This document shows, piece after piece, positions 30,249-38,601 of a DNA stretch of 41,554 nt. The notes under the pieces are model-generated. The model was not told the DNA's origin. It searched no databases and saw only the letters and a program-made list of their open reading frames with translations. Position numbers and translations under genes: made by a program. Origin of the DNA: Bacteroidales bacterium (lineage in GTDB: Bacteria; Bacteroidota; Bacteroidia; Bacteroidales; UBA7960); assembly GCA_007129355.1 (NCBI GenBank), contig SKVR01000223.1, positions 1-41,554 of the forward strand, in the 5' to 3' direction. Positions within the stretch are counted from its first letter, which is position 1, and each line of letters begins with the position of its first letter.

Positions 30249-31091
30249 ATGAAGTTATTTACTATTGTTCCTGAGAATTTTAAAATGGATGGAGGTGCAT
30301 GTTTTGGTGTAGTTCCCAAAAGCTTATGGTCAAAGCATATTCCATGCGACGATGAAAATATGATTAATCTGTCATCAAGGTGTTTACTCATCGATATCGG
30401 TGATCGCCGCATTTTGATTGATACCGGTCTTGGCAATAAGCAGAGTGATAAATATTACAGCTATTTTCATCTTTTTAATAGAATTGGCTTGGGTAAAGCT
30501 ATTGAAAATCAGGGGTATAGAGTCGAAGACATAACCGATGTAATTCTCACTCATCTTCATTTTGATCATGTTGGAGGTGCTGTAAAATGGGCTGAAGATG
30601 GTAAAACACCTGTTTCGGTTTTTCCCAATGCAACGTTTTATTGTTCCAAAGCCCAATGGGAAACCGCCAATAATCCAAACCCCAGAGAAAAAGCATCTTA
30701 TTTCGCGGAAAACTACATGCCCCTTTACGAAGAAGGCCGGCTGGAATTTATTCATGAAAATACTGCATTTTGTAAAGGGGTCGATCTTGAAATCAAAAAC
30801 GGACATACATTGGGTCAAATAATTCCGTTTATTCACTACAATGGAAGAACATTGGTTTATACGGCTGATTTTATTTCATTCGTTTTCAATATTCCGCTTG
30901 CTTATGTTCCAAGCTATGATGTTGCTCCTGTTAAATCAATGGATGAAAAAGATGAGTTTCTCAGGCGTGCAGTTGAAAAAGATTATATTCTCTTTTTTGA
31001 ACATGATTACTACCACGAATGCTGTTCGCTTCAGGAAACTCAAAAGGGTATACGCGCCAAAGAAACATTTAAATTAACTGACATTGAATAA
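30249..31091 (+). CDS. MBL fold metallo-hydrolase
   Basis: Metal-binding motif THLHFDHVGG; LLIDTGLG; NGHTLGQIIPFI; HDYYHECC. Probable ATG at 30249 within the track ORF. Confidence 0.92.
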   Translation: MKLFTIVPENFKMDGGACFGVVPKSLWSKHIPCDDENMINLSSRCLLIDIGDRRILIDTGLGNKQSDKYYSYFHLFNRIGLGKAIENQGYRVEDITDVILTHLHFDHVGGAVKWAEDGKTPVSVFPNATFYCSKAQWETANNPNPREKASYFAENYMPLYEEGRLEFIHENTAFCKGVDLEIKNGHTLGQIIPFIHYNGRTLVYTADFISFVFNIPLAYVPSYDVAPVKSMDEKDEFLRRAVEKDYILFFEHDYYHECCSLQETQKGIRAKETFKLTDIE

Positions 31092-31109
31092 ACCTGAAAT
31101 CAACCTGGA

Positions 31110-31838
31110 TTGAAAACTGATATGCTGATGGATAAAAAAACTGCTGATCAACTCAATGAAAAACTTAAAGGGAAGAGTGCTGCTGAAATATTAAAATTTG
31201 TTTCAGAGGAATTCAGGCAAAAAATACGATTTGCATCCAGTATGGGTGTGGAAGACCAGGTAATAACTCACCTGATTGCCGAAAATCAATTGCCTGTAAA
31301 TGTTTTTACTCTTGATACCGGCAGGATGTTTCCGGAAACCTATGAAGTAATTGACAAAACACAGGCGCGTTATAATATTAAGATTTTTGTTTACTTCCCA
31401 GCTGATCAGGAAGTTGAAAAAATGGTAAACGAGAAGGGAATAAATCTTTTTTATCATAGCGTTGAAAACAGGAAGTTATGCTGTGGAATCAGAAAAATAA
31501 AACCGCTGAAAAGGGCACTGGAAGGTATGGATGCATGGATTACCGGCCTGAGACGTGAACAATCTCCTACACGCAATGATATTCAGGTGGTAGAATGGGA
31601 TGAAGGCAATCAGTTGATAAAAATTAATCCTTTGCTTGATTGGAGTGAAAAACAAACCTGGGATTTTGTCAAAGAAAATAAAATACCGTATAACACATTA
31701 CACGATAAAGGTTTTCCAAGCATTGGCTGTCAGCCATGCACAAGGGCGATAATGCCTGGCGAAGATGTCAGAAGCGGAAGATGGTGGTGGGAAAATCCAG
31801 AATCTAAGGAATGTGGTTTGCATATTAAAAAAAAATAA
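31110..31838 (+). CDS. cysH: phosphoadenylyl/adenylyl-sulfate reductase (CysH family, [4Fe-4S] APS-reductase type)
   Basis: FASSMGVEDQVI, RKLCCGIRKIKPLKRAL, GLRREQSPTR, PSIGCQPCTRAI, ECGLH catalytic Cys motif. Confidence 0.9.
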   Translation: MKTDMLMDKKTADQLNEKLKGKSAAEILKFVSEEFRQKIRFASSMGVEDQVITHLIAENQLPVNVFTLDTGRMFPETYEVIDKTQARYNIKIFVYFPADQEVEKMVNEKGINLFYHSVENRKLCCGIRKIKPLKRALEGMDAWITGLRREQSPTRNDIQVVEWDEGNQLIKINPLLDWSEKQTWDFVKENKIPYNTLHDKGFPSIGCQPCTRAIMPGEDVRSGRWWWENPESKECGLHIKKK

Positions 31839-31866
31839 AAAATATTGAACTCTTTATAATTTGTAA

Positions 31867-34518
31867 ATGATATCCGACAACAATTTTACAAAGTTTTATT
31901 TAACAGCTCAACAAGATACATTATGCCCTGAGTTAAAAAGATTTGTACTGGAAAATCAAGACCGGGTTACGGTCATTAATAAAGCCAGCGTGTCTGATTC
32001 AAATGTGCAAGGGGATCTTATCTCAACAAGCAAACCCTGGTTAATGGATTTTAAGAGCTTTTCCCATCTTTCTCAAAATGGGGGTGCTGCTGTAATGAGC
32101 TATTGTAAGTCAATATTACTTTTAGTTGATGAAAAAGATATCGAGATTGCCACCGGATTGGAAATACCAGAAAACGTTTCATTTATTCAGTTGCCTGTAC
32201 GGTCAGGTATTTTGAATTTACTCCTACAGCATTCTTCAAAAAAGCAAAACAAAAAGAACGAAGTTCCTACAAGTCAGGAAGAGTTTTACCGTAACCTTTT
32301 CTTAAACAGCCTGCAACCCAAGATTGTGCTGGATCCTCAGAGTTTTAAAATAATTGATGCAAATAACAGTGCAGCCCACATCTTTAAAATCTCACTGGAT
32401 GAGCTAAAGGGAAGTAGTCTTGATAAACTCCATCCTGAAGAGTTGGAAACCATTCATGAAGAAATCAGGAAGGTAGCGCTGGGTCAGAATTCTTATCTGA
32501 AACTCAAATATCTGAATGATGAAGAAGTACTCGAACTTGAATATTTTGTAAATAAAGTTAGTGTAGGCAATAAACAATTGATATACTTCAACATCCACGA
32601 CAATACAGAAAAGGAGAAAACAGATCAGATGTTTCATGAGCAACATGAGATGCTGCGTAGCACCCTTGAATCAATAGATGATCTTTTTTTTACACTAAAT
32701 AAAGATGGTGACTTTATTGAATATTATCAGCCATCTGATCAAAGCTCACTTGCACTTTCGAGTGATGCTTTTGTAGGTAAAAACATTTATGATGTGGGTT
32801 TTCCGCTCGATGTGGCCAGGAAATACCTTCAGACCATAGAACGGGTAATAGATGATGATAAATCAGAACAAATTGACTATTTTCTGGAGGCTTTTGGTTC
32901 ACGCTTGTGGTATAGTGCCAGGATATCACCACGCAAAAATGCATTTGGAGTGGCAGATGGGGTAACAGTTTTATGCAGAGATATTACACGCCAGAAAAGG
33001 ACTGAAGAAACACTTAAGCGTGCCAGAGACTTTTATCTTACACTTCTTGGCGATTTTCCTAGTATGATCTGGAAAGCAAACACTTCAAAAAGGGCAGACT
33101 ACTTTAACAAAACCTGGCTCGAATTTACCGGTAATGATCTAAACACCGAACTCACAACCGACTGGGTTGAGAAACTTCATATGGCTGATGTGGGAACATT
33201 TCTTTCAACCTTACTTAATGCATATCTTAAAAAGGAATCTTTCCAGCTTGAACACAGATTAAAACATCAATCGGGAGAATACCGTTGGGTTATAAATGCC
33301 GGCAGGCCGCTCTATAATCTGGAAGGAAAGTTTGCAGGCTTTATTGGTTCCTGTTACGACATTACGGAGAGAAGAAAGGCTGAAGAAACCCTTAAGCTCC
33401 AGAAAAGCGCTATGGAGTCGGCCCTCGAGGGTATACTGATTCTTGAGGACAACAATGAGAACTATCCTGTCATTTATGCAAATAAAGAACTCTCAAATAT
33501 TACCGGATACAGTGAAGATCAAATTATAGGAAAAGATTTTATCAATGTGATTGGTCGTCCGCTTCATCAGGATACAAGAGATAATATCATTTATTCATTA
33601 AAAAATAAAAGACCATTCAGAGGGGAAATAGAATGCAAGAATGGTAAAGAAAAAACATCCTGGCGTTTGCTGTTTATGGCTCCGGTTAAAGACGCCAAGA
33701 ACTCTTCAACTCATTTTGTTGCAGTTTTGAGCGATATTACAGATACCAAGGCTGTTGAAAATACCCTAAGGGAAAACAATAAACAATTACAAAAAACCAA
33801 TGAAGAGCTTGATCGGTTCGTTTACAGTACTTCGCATGAATTACGTTCTCCTCTTATGTCTATTCTCGGGCTGGTCAATTTACTTGAAACAGAACAAAAA
33901 TCAGATGAACTGGACAATTATCTGAATATGATTAGAGATACTATCGGTCGACTCGATAAAATAATTCATGATATAATTGATTATTCACGAAATTCAAGAT
34001 CCGATATTATTTTTGAAAACGTTGATTTTAAATGTTTTATAGAAGATGCCATTCAAAGCCATTCATATCTTGAAAACTTTGAAAAGGTTAAGTTTAGTTT
34101 GGATGTGGAAAACGGTGTATCATTTTTTTCCGATAAAAAACGTGTACAGATAATTTTTAATAATTTAATTTCCAACTGTATAAAATTCCATAATCTTGAA
34201 CAGGAGGAACCTTTTGTTAAAGTAAGCGTGAAAACATCGCCGGTGAATGCAGTTATTACTATTTGCGATAATGGGACCGGAATTCATGAAAAGCACATTC
34301 CTAAGGTCTACGAGATGTTTTATCGGGCTACCGACAAAAGTACAGGTAGTGGAATTGGTCTATACATTGTAAAAGAGATCGTTGAGAAACTAAAGGGTAA
34401 AATAAAGGTAAAATCTGAGCTCCGGAAAGGAACCACTTTTATCATTGAATTACCTAATTTCTCGAAAAATGAACCTAAACTCATTCAGATGAACTCGGTG
34501 GATTTCGATTGTTTTTAA
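31867..34518 (+). CDS. multi-PAS sensor histidine kinase (HisKA + HATPase_c), no TM segments
   Basis: Several PAS/PAC segments, H-box STSHELRSPLMSILGLVNLL, N-box NNLISNCIKF, G-boxes DNGTGIHE and GSGIGLYIVKEI. Confidence 0.93.
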   Translation: MISDNNFTKFYLTAQQDTLCPELKRFVLENQDRVTVINKASVSDSNVQGDLISTSKPWLMDFKSFSHLSQNGGAAVMSYCKSILLLVDEKDIEIATGLEIPENVSFIQLPVRSGILNLLLQHSSKKQNKKNEVPTSQEEFYRNLFLNSLQPKIVLDPQSFKIIDANNSAAHIFKISLDELKGSSLDKLHPEELETIHEEIRKVALGQNSYLKLKYLNDEEVLELEYFVNKVSVGNKQLIYFNIHDNTEKEKTDQMFHEQHEMLRSTLESIDDLFFTLNKDGDFIEYYQPSDQSSLALSSDAFVGKNIYDVGFPLDVARKYLQTIERVIDDDKSEQIDYFLEAFGSRLWYSARISPRKNAFGVADGVTVLCRDITRQKRTEETLKRARDFYLTLLGDFPSMIWKANTSKRADYFNKTWLEFTGNDLNTELTTDWVEKLHMADVGTFLSTLLNAYLKKESFQLEHRLKHQSGEYRWVINAGRPLYNLEGKFAGFIGSCYDITERRKAEETLKLQKSAMESALEGILILEDNNENYPVIYANKELSNITGYSEDQIIGKDFINVIGRPLHQDTRDNIIYSLKNKRPFRGEIECKNGKEKTSWRLLFMAPVKDAKNSSTHFVAVLSDITDTKAVENTLRENNKQLQKTNEELDRFVYSTSHELRSPLMSILGLVNLLETEQKSDELDNYLNMIRDTIGRLDKIIHDIIDYSRNSRSDIIFENVDFKCFIEDAIQSHSYLENFEKVKFSLDVENGVSFFSDKKRVQIIFNNLISNCIKFHNLEQEEPFVKVSVKTSPVNAVITICDNGTGIHEKHIPKVYEMFYRATDKSTGSGIGLYIVKEIVEKLKGKIKVKSELRKGTTFIIELPNFSKNEPKLIQMNSVDFDCF

Positions 34519-34579
34519 TGGGGAAGTAGTTCCAGTATGTAATCTGAAAAAAGCAATCTACAAGTAATTTACATAATTC

Positions 34580-34975
34580 ATGGTTCTTGAAAAAATATTA
34601 TTGATTGATGATAGTGATATTGACAATCTGGTCAATCGGAAAGTTATTGAGAATGCAGGTTTTTCAATGGTAATTACCATAAAAAAATCAGCAGTATCGG
34701 CAATTAACTGGTTGAAGGAAACGGCCGTTTCTAAGCCTGACAATGTTCCTGATCTGATTTTTCTTGATATCAGGATGCCTGAAACAGATGGTTTCGGATT
34801 TCTTACTATGTTCGATGACTTGCCGGATGTTATTCACCAAAAAGTTAGAATTGTAATGTTATCATCATCTATTGATAGTGAAGACTATAAAAGAGCTATG
34901 AATAACCGGTTTGTAATTCATTTTCTGAATAAGCCACTTAACAAGGAAGCTGTTCTTATGATTAGCAATCTTTAA
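34580..34975 (+). CDS. stand-alone receiver-domain response regulator
   Basis: LLIDDSDIDN, phospho-Asp LIFLDIRMP, conserved Lys FLNKPL; no output domain. Confidence 0.92.
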   Translation: MVLEKILLIDDSDIDNLVNRKVIENAGFSMVITIKKSAVSAINWLKETAVSKPDNVPDLIFLDIRMPETDGFGFLTMFDDLPDVIHQKVRIVMLSSSIDSEDYKRAMNNRFVIHFLNKPLNKEAVLMISNL

Positions 34976-34985
34976 AACAGGAGTT

Positions 34986-37151
34986 ATGGAAACCTTTGAT
35001 TCCAATGTAAATATACCAAATGGAAAAGTGGTATGCCTGCAATGCACCGAAAGAGGCATTGTCAGTTATGTATCCCCTAATGTTTCCGATTTATTGGGGA
35101 TGCAACCGGATCAAATAGAAGGGAAAGAAATTTTATCATTTCTAAACTCTAAATTATCAGGGAAATTATTGAGGCTTTCGCTTAAATGCAAAAAAGATAA
35201 AACATCTGAAGGACTCAGTTTTAACTGGAAAAACACAGATGGAAAGGAGCTGGAACTATCGGTTAATATAAGTTATAACCTTGACCAGGGATATATGTGT
35301 GTACTTATGCCACATTATGAATTACCGCAACAAAAAGAGAAGATTAGAAGACAGCAAGATGTATTGCGTAGTACGCTTGAGTCTATTGATGATTTTGTAT
35401 TTCTGCTTGATAAAGATGGTAAATTCTCTGATTTTTATAGTGAGGATAACTCATCAAAATTTAATAATATTAATAATTCTTTCAGGCCTGGAAACAGTTT
35501 GGCTGATGCAGGTTTTCCATCTGAGGTTGAAACAGCTTTCCTGGCTGTTGTAAAGAAAGTCATTTCAACAGGAGTCAGTGAAGAACTTCGCTATGAATTG
35601 AAGGCATTTGGCAGCAAACTATATTACCACGCGAGAGTTACTCCTGGTTACAATTCAAATAAAAAAATTGAAGGAGTAATTGTAGTGTCACGCGACATAA
35701 CAACTCTGGTAAATTCCGAACTGAAACTGAACCAATCTCTTAATTACTATTTAACTGTTTTCGATAACTTTCCAACACTGATATGGCGAGCCAACAGATT
35801 TAAAAAAATTGATTACGTAAACAATACCTTTAAGGAATTTACAGGAAGAAGCTTTGAAGAAGATAAGGGTGATGGATGGCATAAAGCTATTCACCATGAA
35901 GACAAGGAAAGGATAGTGAAAGAATTTCTTAGAAAATTTGATCAACAAAAACCCTTTATTCAGGAGTACCGTATATTGCACAATACAGGTATGTATCGAT
36001 GGGTTAAAGACTTTTTGCATCCGTTCTACGATTTCAAGGGCAGGTTCTCGGGTTATATAGGAAACTGTATTGATATTAATGATATTCGGCATACTCAAAA
36101 GCTCCTGCAGGAAAGTGAATTAAGGTACAGAGAACTTTTTGATAATGTTCCTGATATTGTTTTCAGATTAAATCAAAAAGGAGAAATTCAGAAAATTAAC
36201 AAAGCTGCAAGCCAGATTCTGGGCTATGATTCTCTTGAAGGTAAAAATGTTTGGGATCTTTTTCTCCCGCAAGAAAGAAGATTAGTTTACAGACAATTTG
36301 AAAAAATTATTTCTGATGGTAAAAAATCTTTTTCGTTTGAAGTAAAAGTTTTCAACAACAAGGGTGAGATCAAATGTCTTCAAATTAAAGGCTTTATAAG
36401 CTTTGATTCTGTTAAAACAGTTTCAGAAGTATATGGAATTGCCCGTGATATTACTATGCAAAAAATGCTTGAAAAGAGCATTCTTAAAAATACAATTGCA
36501 ACTGAAGAGCGAGAAAGAAGAAGAATTGCCGAAGAACTTCATGATGGTATTGGTCCGCTATTATCAGGCCTGAAAATGTATCTTCAGCAGGACAGTCTGA
36601 AAGTTAACCTTGAGGTAAAACAGTTAAAAACACTTACATATTGCCGTGAACTGGTGGATGAATCCATCCGGCAAACCAGAAGCATTGCCAATAATCTCAC
36701 ACCTGGTATTTTAAATGATTTTGGGCTTGAGAAAGCTTTAAAATCACATGTTTTAAAAATTAATGCAATTGGCAAATTCGATGTTAATCTTCATGTAGTA
36801 AACATTCAAGAAAATCTGGAAGAAGAAGTATCTCTGGCCATCTTTAGGGTAGTTACAGAGTTGCTGAATAATTCTCTAAAACACTCAGATTGCAGCAAAG
36901 TTGAGATTGTTATAGATGAAAGAAATGGCATTCTTTCAGGTAATTATTCAGACAATGGGAAAGGCTTTGATCCATTGAAGATACAACATACCAATGCCGG
37001 AAAAATGGGATTGAACAATATTCGAAACCGTATTAATTCTCTTAATGGTAACATTTTATTTAACAGTGATGAAGGTATGGGGTTATTTGTGAAATTTATT
37101 TTGCCGGTAAAACAATCCGAAGTTACAGGTTCTGATAAACCTTTTTTATGA
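34986..37151 (+). CDS. multi-PAS sensor histidine kinase (HisKA_3/NarX-type)
   Basis: H-box EERERRRIAEELHDGIGPLLSGLK, HATPase NNSLKHSDCSKVEI, DNGKGFDP, GLNNIRNRINSLNG. Confidence 0.93.
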   Translation: METFDSNVNIPNGKVVCLQCTERGIVSYVSPNVSDLLGMQPDQIEGKEILSFLNSKLSGKLLRLSLKCKKDKTSEGLSFNWKNTDGKELELSVNISYNLDQGYMCVLMPHYELPQQKEKIRRQQDVLRSTLESIDDFVFLLDKDGKFSDFYSEDNSSKFNNINNSFRPGNSLADAGFPSEVETAFLAVVKKVISTGVSEELRYELKAFGSKLYYHARVTPGYNSNKKIEGVIVVSRDITTLVNSELKLNQSLNYYLTVFDNFPTLIWRANRFKKIDYVNNTFKEFTGRSFEEDKGDGWHKAIHHEDKERIVKEFLRKFDQQKPFIQEYRILHNTGMYRWVKDFLHPFYDFKGRFSGYIGNCIDINDIRHTQKLLQESELRYRELFDNVPDIVFRLNQKGEIQKINKAASQILGYDSLEGKNVWDLFLPQERRLVYRQFEKIISDGKKSFSFEVKVFNNKGEIKCLQIKGFISFDSVKTVSEVYGIARDITMQKMLEKSILKNTIATEERERRRIAEELHDGIGPLLSGLKMYLQQDSLKVNLEVKQLKTLTYCRELVDESIRQTRSIANNLTPGILNDFGLEKALKSHVLKINAIGKFDVNLHVVNIQENLEEEVSLAIFRVVTELLNNSLKHSDCSKVEIVIDERNGILSGNYSDNGKGFDPLKIQHTNAGKMGLNNIRNRINSLNGNILFNSDEGMGLFVKFILPVKQSEVTGSDKPFL

Positions 37152-37310
37152 TCATCTCTGCATTAAAAATCCATGAAATACTTAGTTTTTGCTTAACTCA
37201 ATCATGTACTTTTGGCTGAATCCTGATTGATTTGCAGTTGAAACAGAAAACGTAAGAAGTATATAATATCAAATCAAATGCATTTTTTTTAACCCTAAAT
37301 AGAACAGAAA

Positions 37311-37961
37311 ATGGCATATAAAGTTATGATTGTGGACGATCATTTCATTTTTAGAAATGGTTTAAAAGATCTTCTGGAAGAGATACCTGAAGCTGAAGTT
37401 ATCGGTGAGGCATCATCTGGAAGTGAATTTCTTGAGTTGCTTTCAAGCCACGAACCCGATATTGTTTTTATGGATATAAAGATGCCTGGGATGAATGGAA
37501 TAGAGACCACCCGTAAGGCACTTGAAGAATACCCTGGGCTTAAAATTCTTGCTCTGAGTATGTTCGGTGAAGGTGAATATGTGGAGGAAATGCTTCAGGC
37601 CGGAGCAATGGGCTATTTGCTCAAAAATATAGGAAAAGAAGAATTAATAAAAGCAATTGATAATATAGCCAATGAAAAAGGTTATTTCAGCGATGAAATA
37701 TTGGTTATGGTAACACGGCAGGTGTTTAATGCCAAAAAGAAATCAGAAGAGCAAAGTATCATTGAAAGTCTTACAAAAAGAGAACTGGAGGTGCTTCAGC
37801 TTGTCAGCCAGGGTTTTTCTAATTTAGAAATTGCTGACAAATTAGATATCAGTCCACGCACTGTGGGTGGACATCGCAACAATATGTTGTCAAAATCAGG
37901 TTTGAAAAATACTGCTGCTTTAATCAGTTTTGCAATGAAGAACCAGGCTATTTCAATTTGA
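37311..37961 (+). CDS. NarL/FixJ-type LuxR response regulator
   Basis: Receiver (IVDDHFIFRNGL, IVFMDIKMPGMNG, GYLLKN) plus LuxR HTH LTKRELEVLQLVSQGFSNLEIADKLDISPRTVGGHRNNMLSK. Confidence 0.96.
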   Translation: MAYKVMIVDDHFIFRNGLKDLLEEIPEAEVIGEASSGSEFLELLSSHEPDIVFMDIKMPGMNGIETTRKALEEYPGLKILALSMFGEGEYVEEMLQAGAMGYLLKNIGKEELIKAIDNIANEKGYFSDEILVMVTRQVFNAKKKSEEQSIIESLTKRELEVLQLVSQGFSNLEIADKLDISPRTVGGHRNNMLSKSGLKNTAALISFAMKNQAISI

Positions 37962-37963
37962 AT

Positions 37964-37998
37964 AAAAAAAAGGGTTGCCTTTTCACAAAGACAACCCT
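37964..37998 (-). terminator. intrinsic terminator oriented leftward
   Basis: Stem AGGGTTGCCTTT (37971-37982) / AAAGACAACCCT (37987-37998), 11 of 12 pairs, 4-nt loop. On the minus strand it is followed by an uninterrupted U8 run; on the plus strand there is no U-tract. Confidence 0.7.
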
Positions 37999-38110
37999 CA
38001 CACCACTAACACTGTAAAACAATAAAACCAAAAACATGAATTTCTGTGAGACAGAAACCCAATTTTGTAATGTTATTTAATCAAACAAACCTTATAAGAG
38101 CTAAATAAAG

Positions 38111-38339
38111 AGCAACTTGCCGTTCATTGCTAAAAAACTCTGATACCTCCCCATTCAGAGAGAATTTGACACATAATACTTCAATATGTATCCGACAACA
38201 TTTGATTCTTGTGTCAACTCTCCGGCAACTTCAAATTCAGGAGCACTTACCAACAGCTTTTATTATGTCTTTCCCACTCCTTTAAATCAATTTTGTCTCA
38301 ATAAAACTTTTGTTGCCAATCAATGTCAGGCAAGTTGCT
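38111..38339. repeat. nested inverted-repeat structure (19-nt imperfect outer arms)
   Basis: AGCAACTTGCCGTTCATTG (38111-38129) pairs with CAATGTCAGGCAAGTTGCT (38321-38339) at 16 of 19 positions; inner pairs TTGACACA/TGTGTCAA with GAGAG/CTCTC, CTCTGA/TCAGAG, AGGAG/CTCCT. Confidence 0.8.
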
Positions 38340-38601
38340 TGTTTTTATATGTCGATATTAATCGGTATCAAATCCTTAAAGAGCTTTAATTTATCAAATA
38401 TACCTCAGATATTAATATTAGTCAATTCGTTAATTTACTAAAATTTACATAAGGGTTTCCCGCAGAATTTGTTGTATATATTTCCATGATGTTTAAAAAT
38501 CAGGTATATTTTAACTATCAGTGATTCAATGTTATGCCCGAATTTTATAAGTGAATTATATTACATTCAAATGAAATTAATAATGGTTTTTTCTTAAGGT
38601 T

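Larger units (their letters stand above)
37964..38388 (-). ncRNA. candidate leftward structured ncRNA of about 420 nt
   Basis: Minus-strand promoter-like ATTG-N20-TATATTTG (38426-38395), terminator at 37998-37964, inverted repeats and hairpins inside, no ORF of 60 aa or more on the minus strand in the track. Confidence 0.4.

Noticed and set aside
38111-38339. MITE or IS remnant bounded by the 19-nt inverted arms
   Set aside because: No flanking target-site duplication visible and no transposase fragment nearby; kept only as a secondary explanation for the structure.
37964-38388. tmRNA, RNase P RNA or SRP RNA as identity of the candidate ncRNA
   Set aside because: No tRNA-like TTC loop/3' end, tag reading frame ending in ALAA, RNase P GAGGAAAGUCC-type core, or SRP tetraloop motif was seen on either strand.
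38186-38389. 67-aa + strand ORF (MYPTTFDSCVNSPATSNSG...) as a small Cys-containing protein
   Set aside because: It overlies the inverted-repeat region and mirrors the minus-strand frame; no recognisable domain, no clear promoter on that strand.
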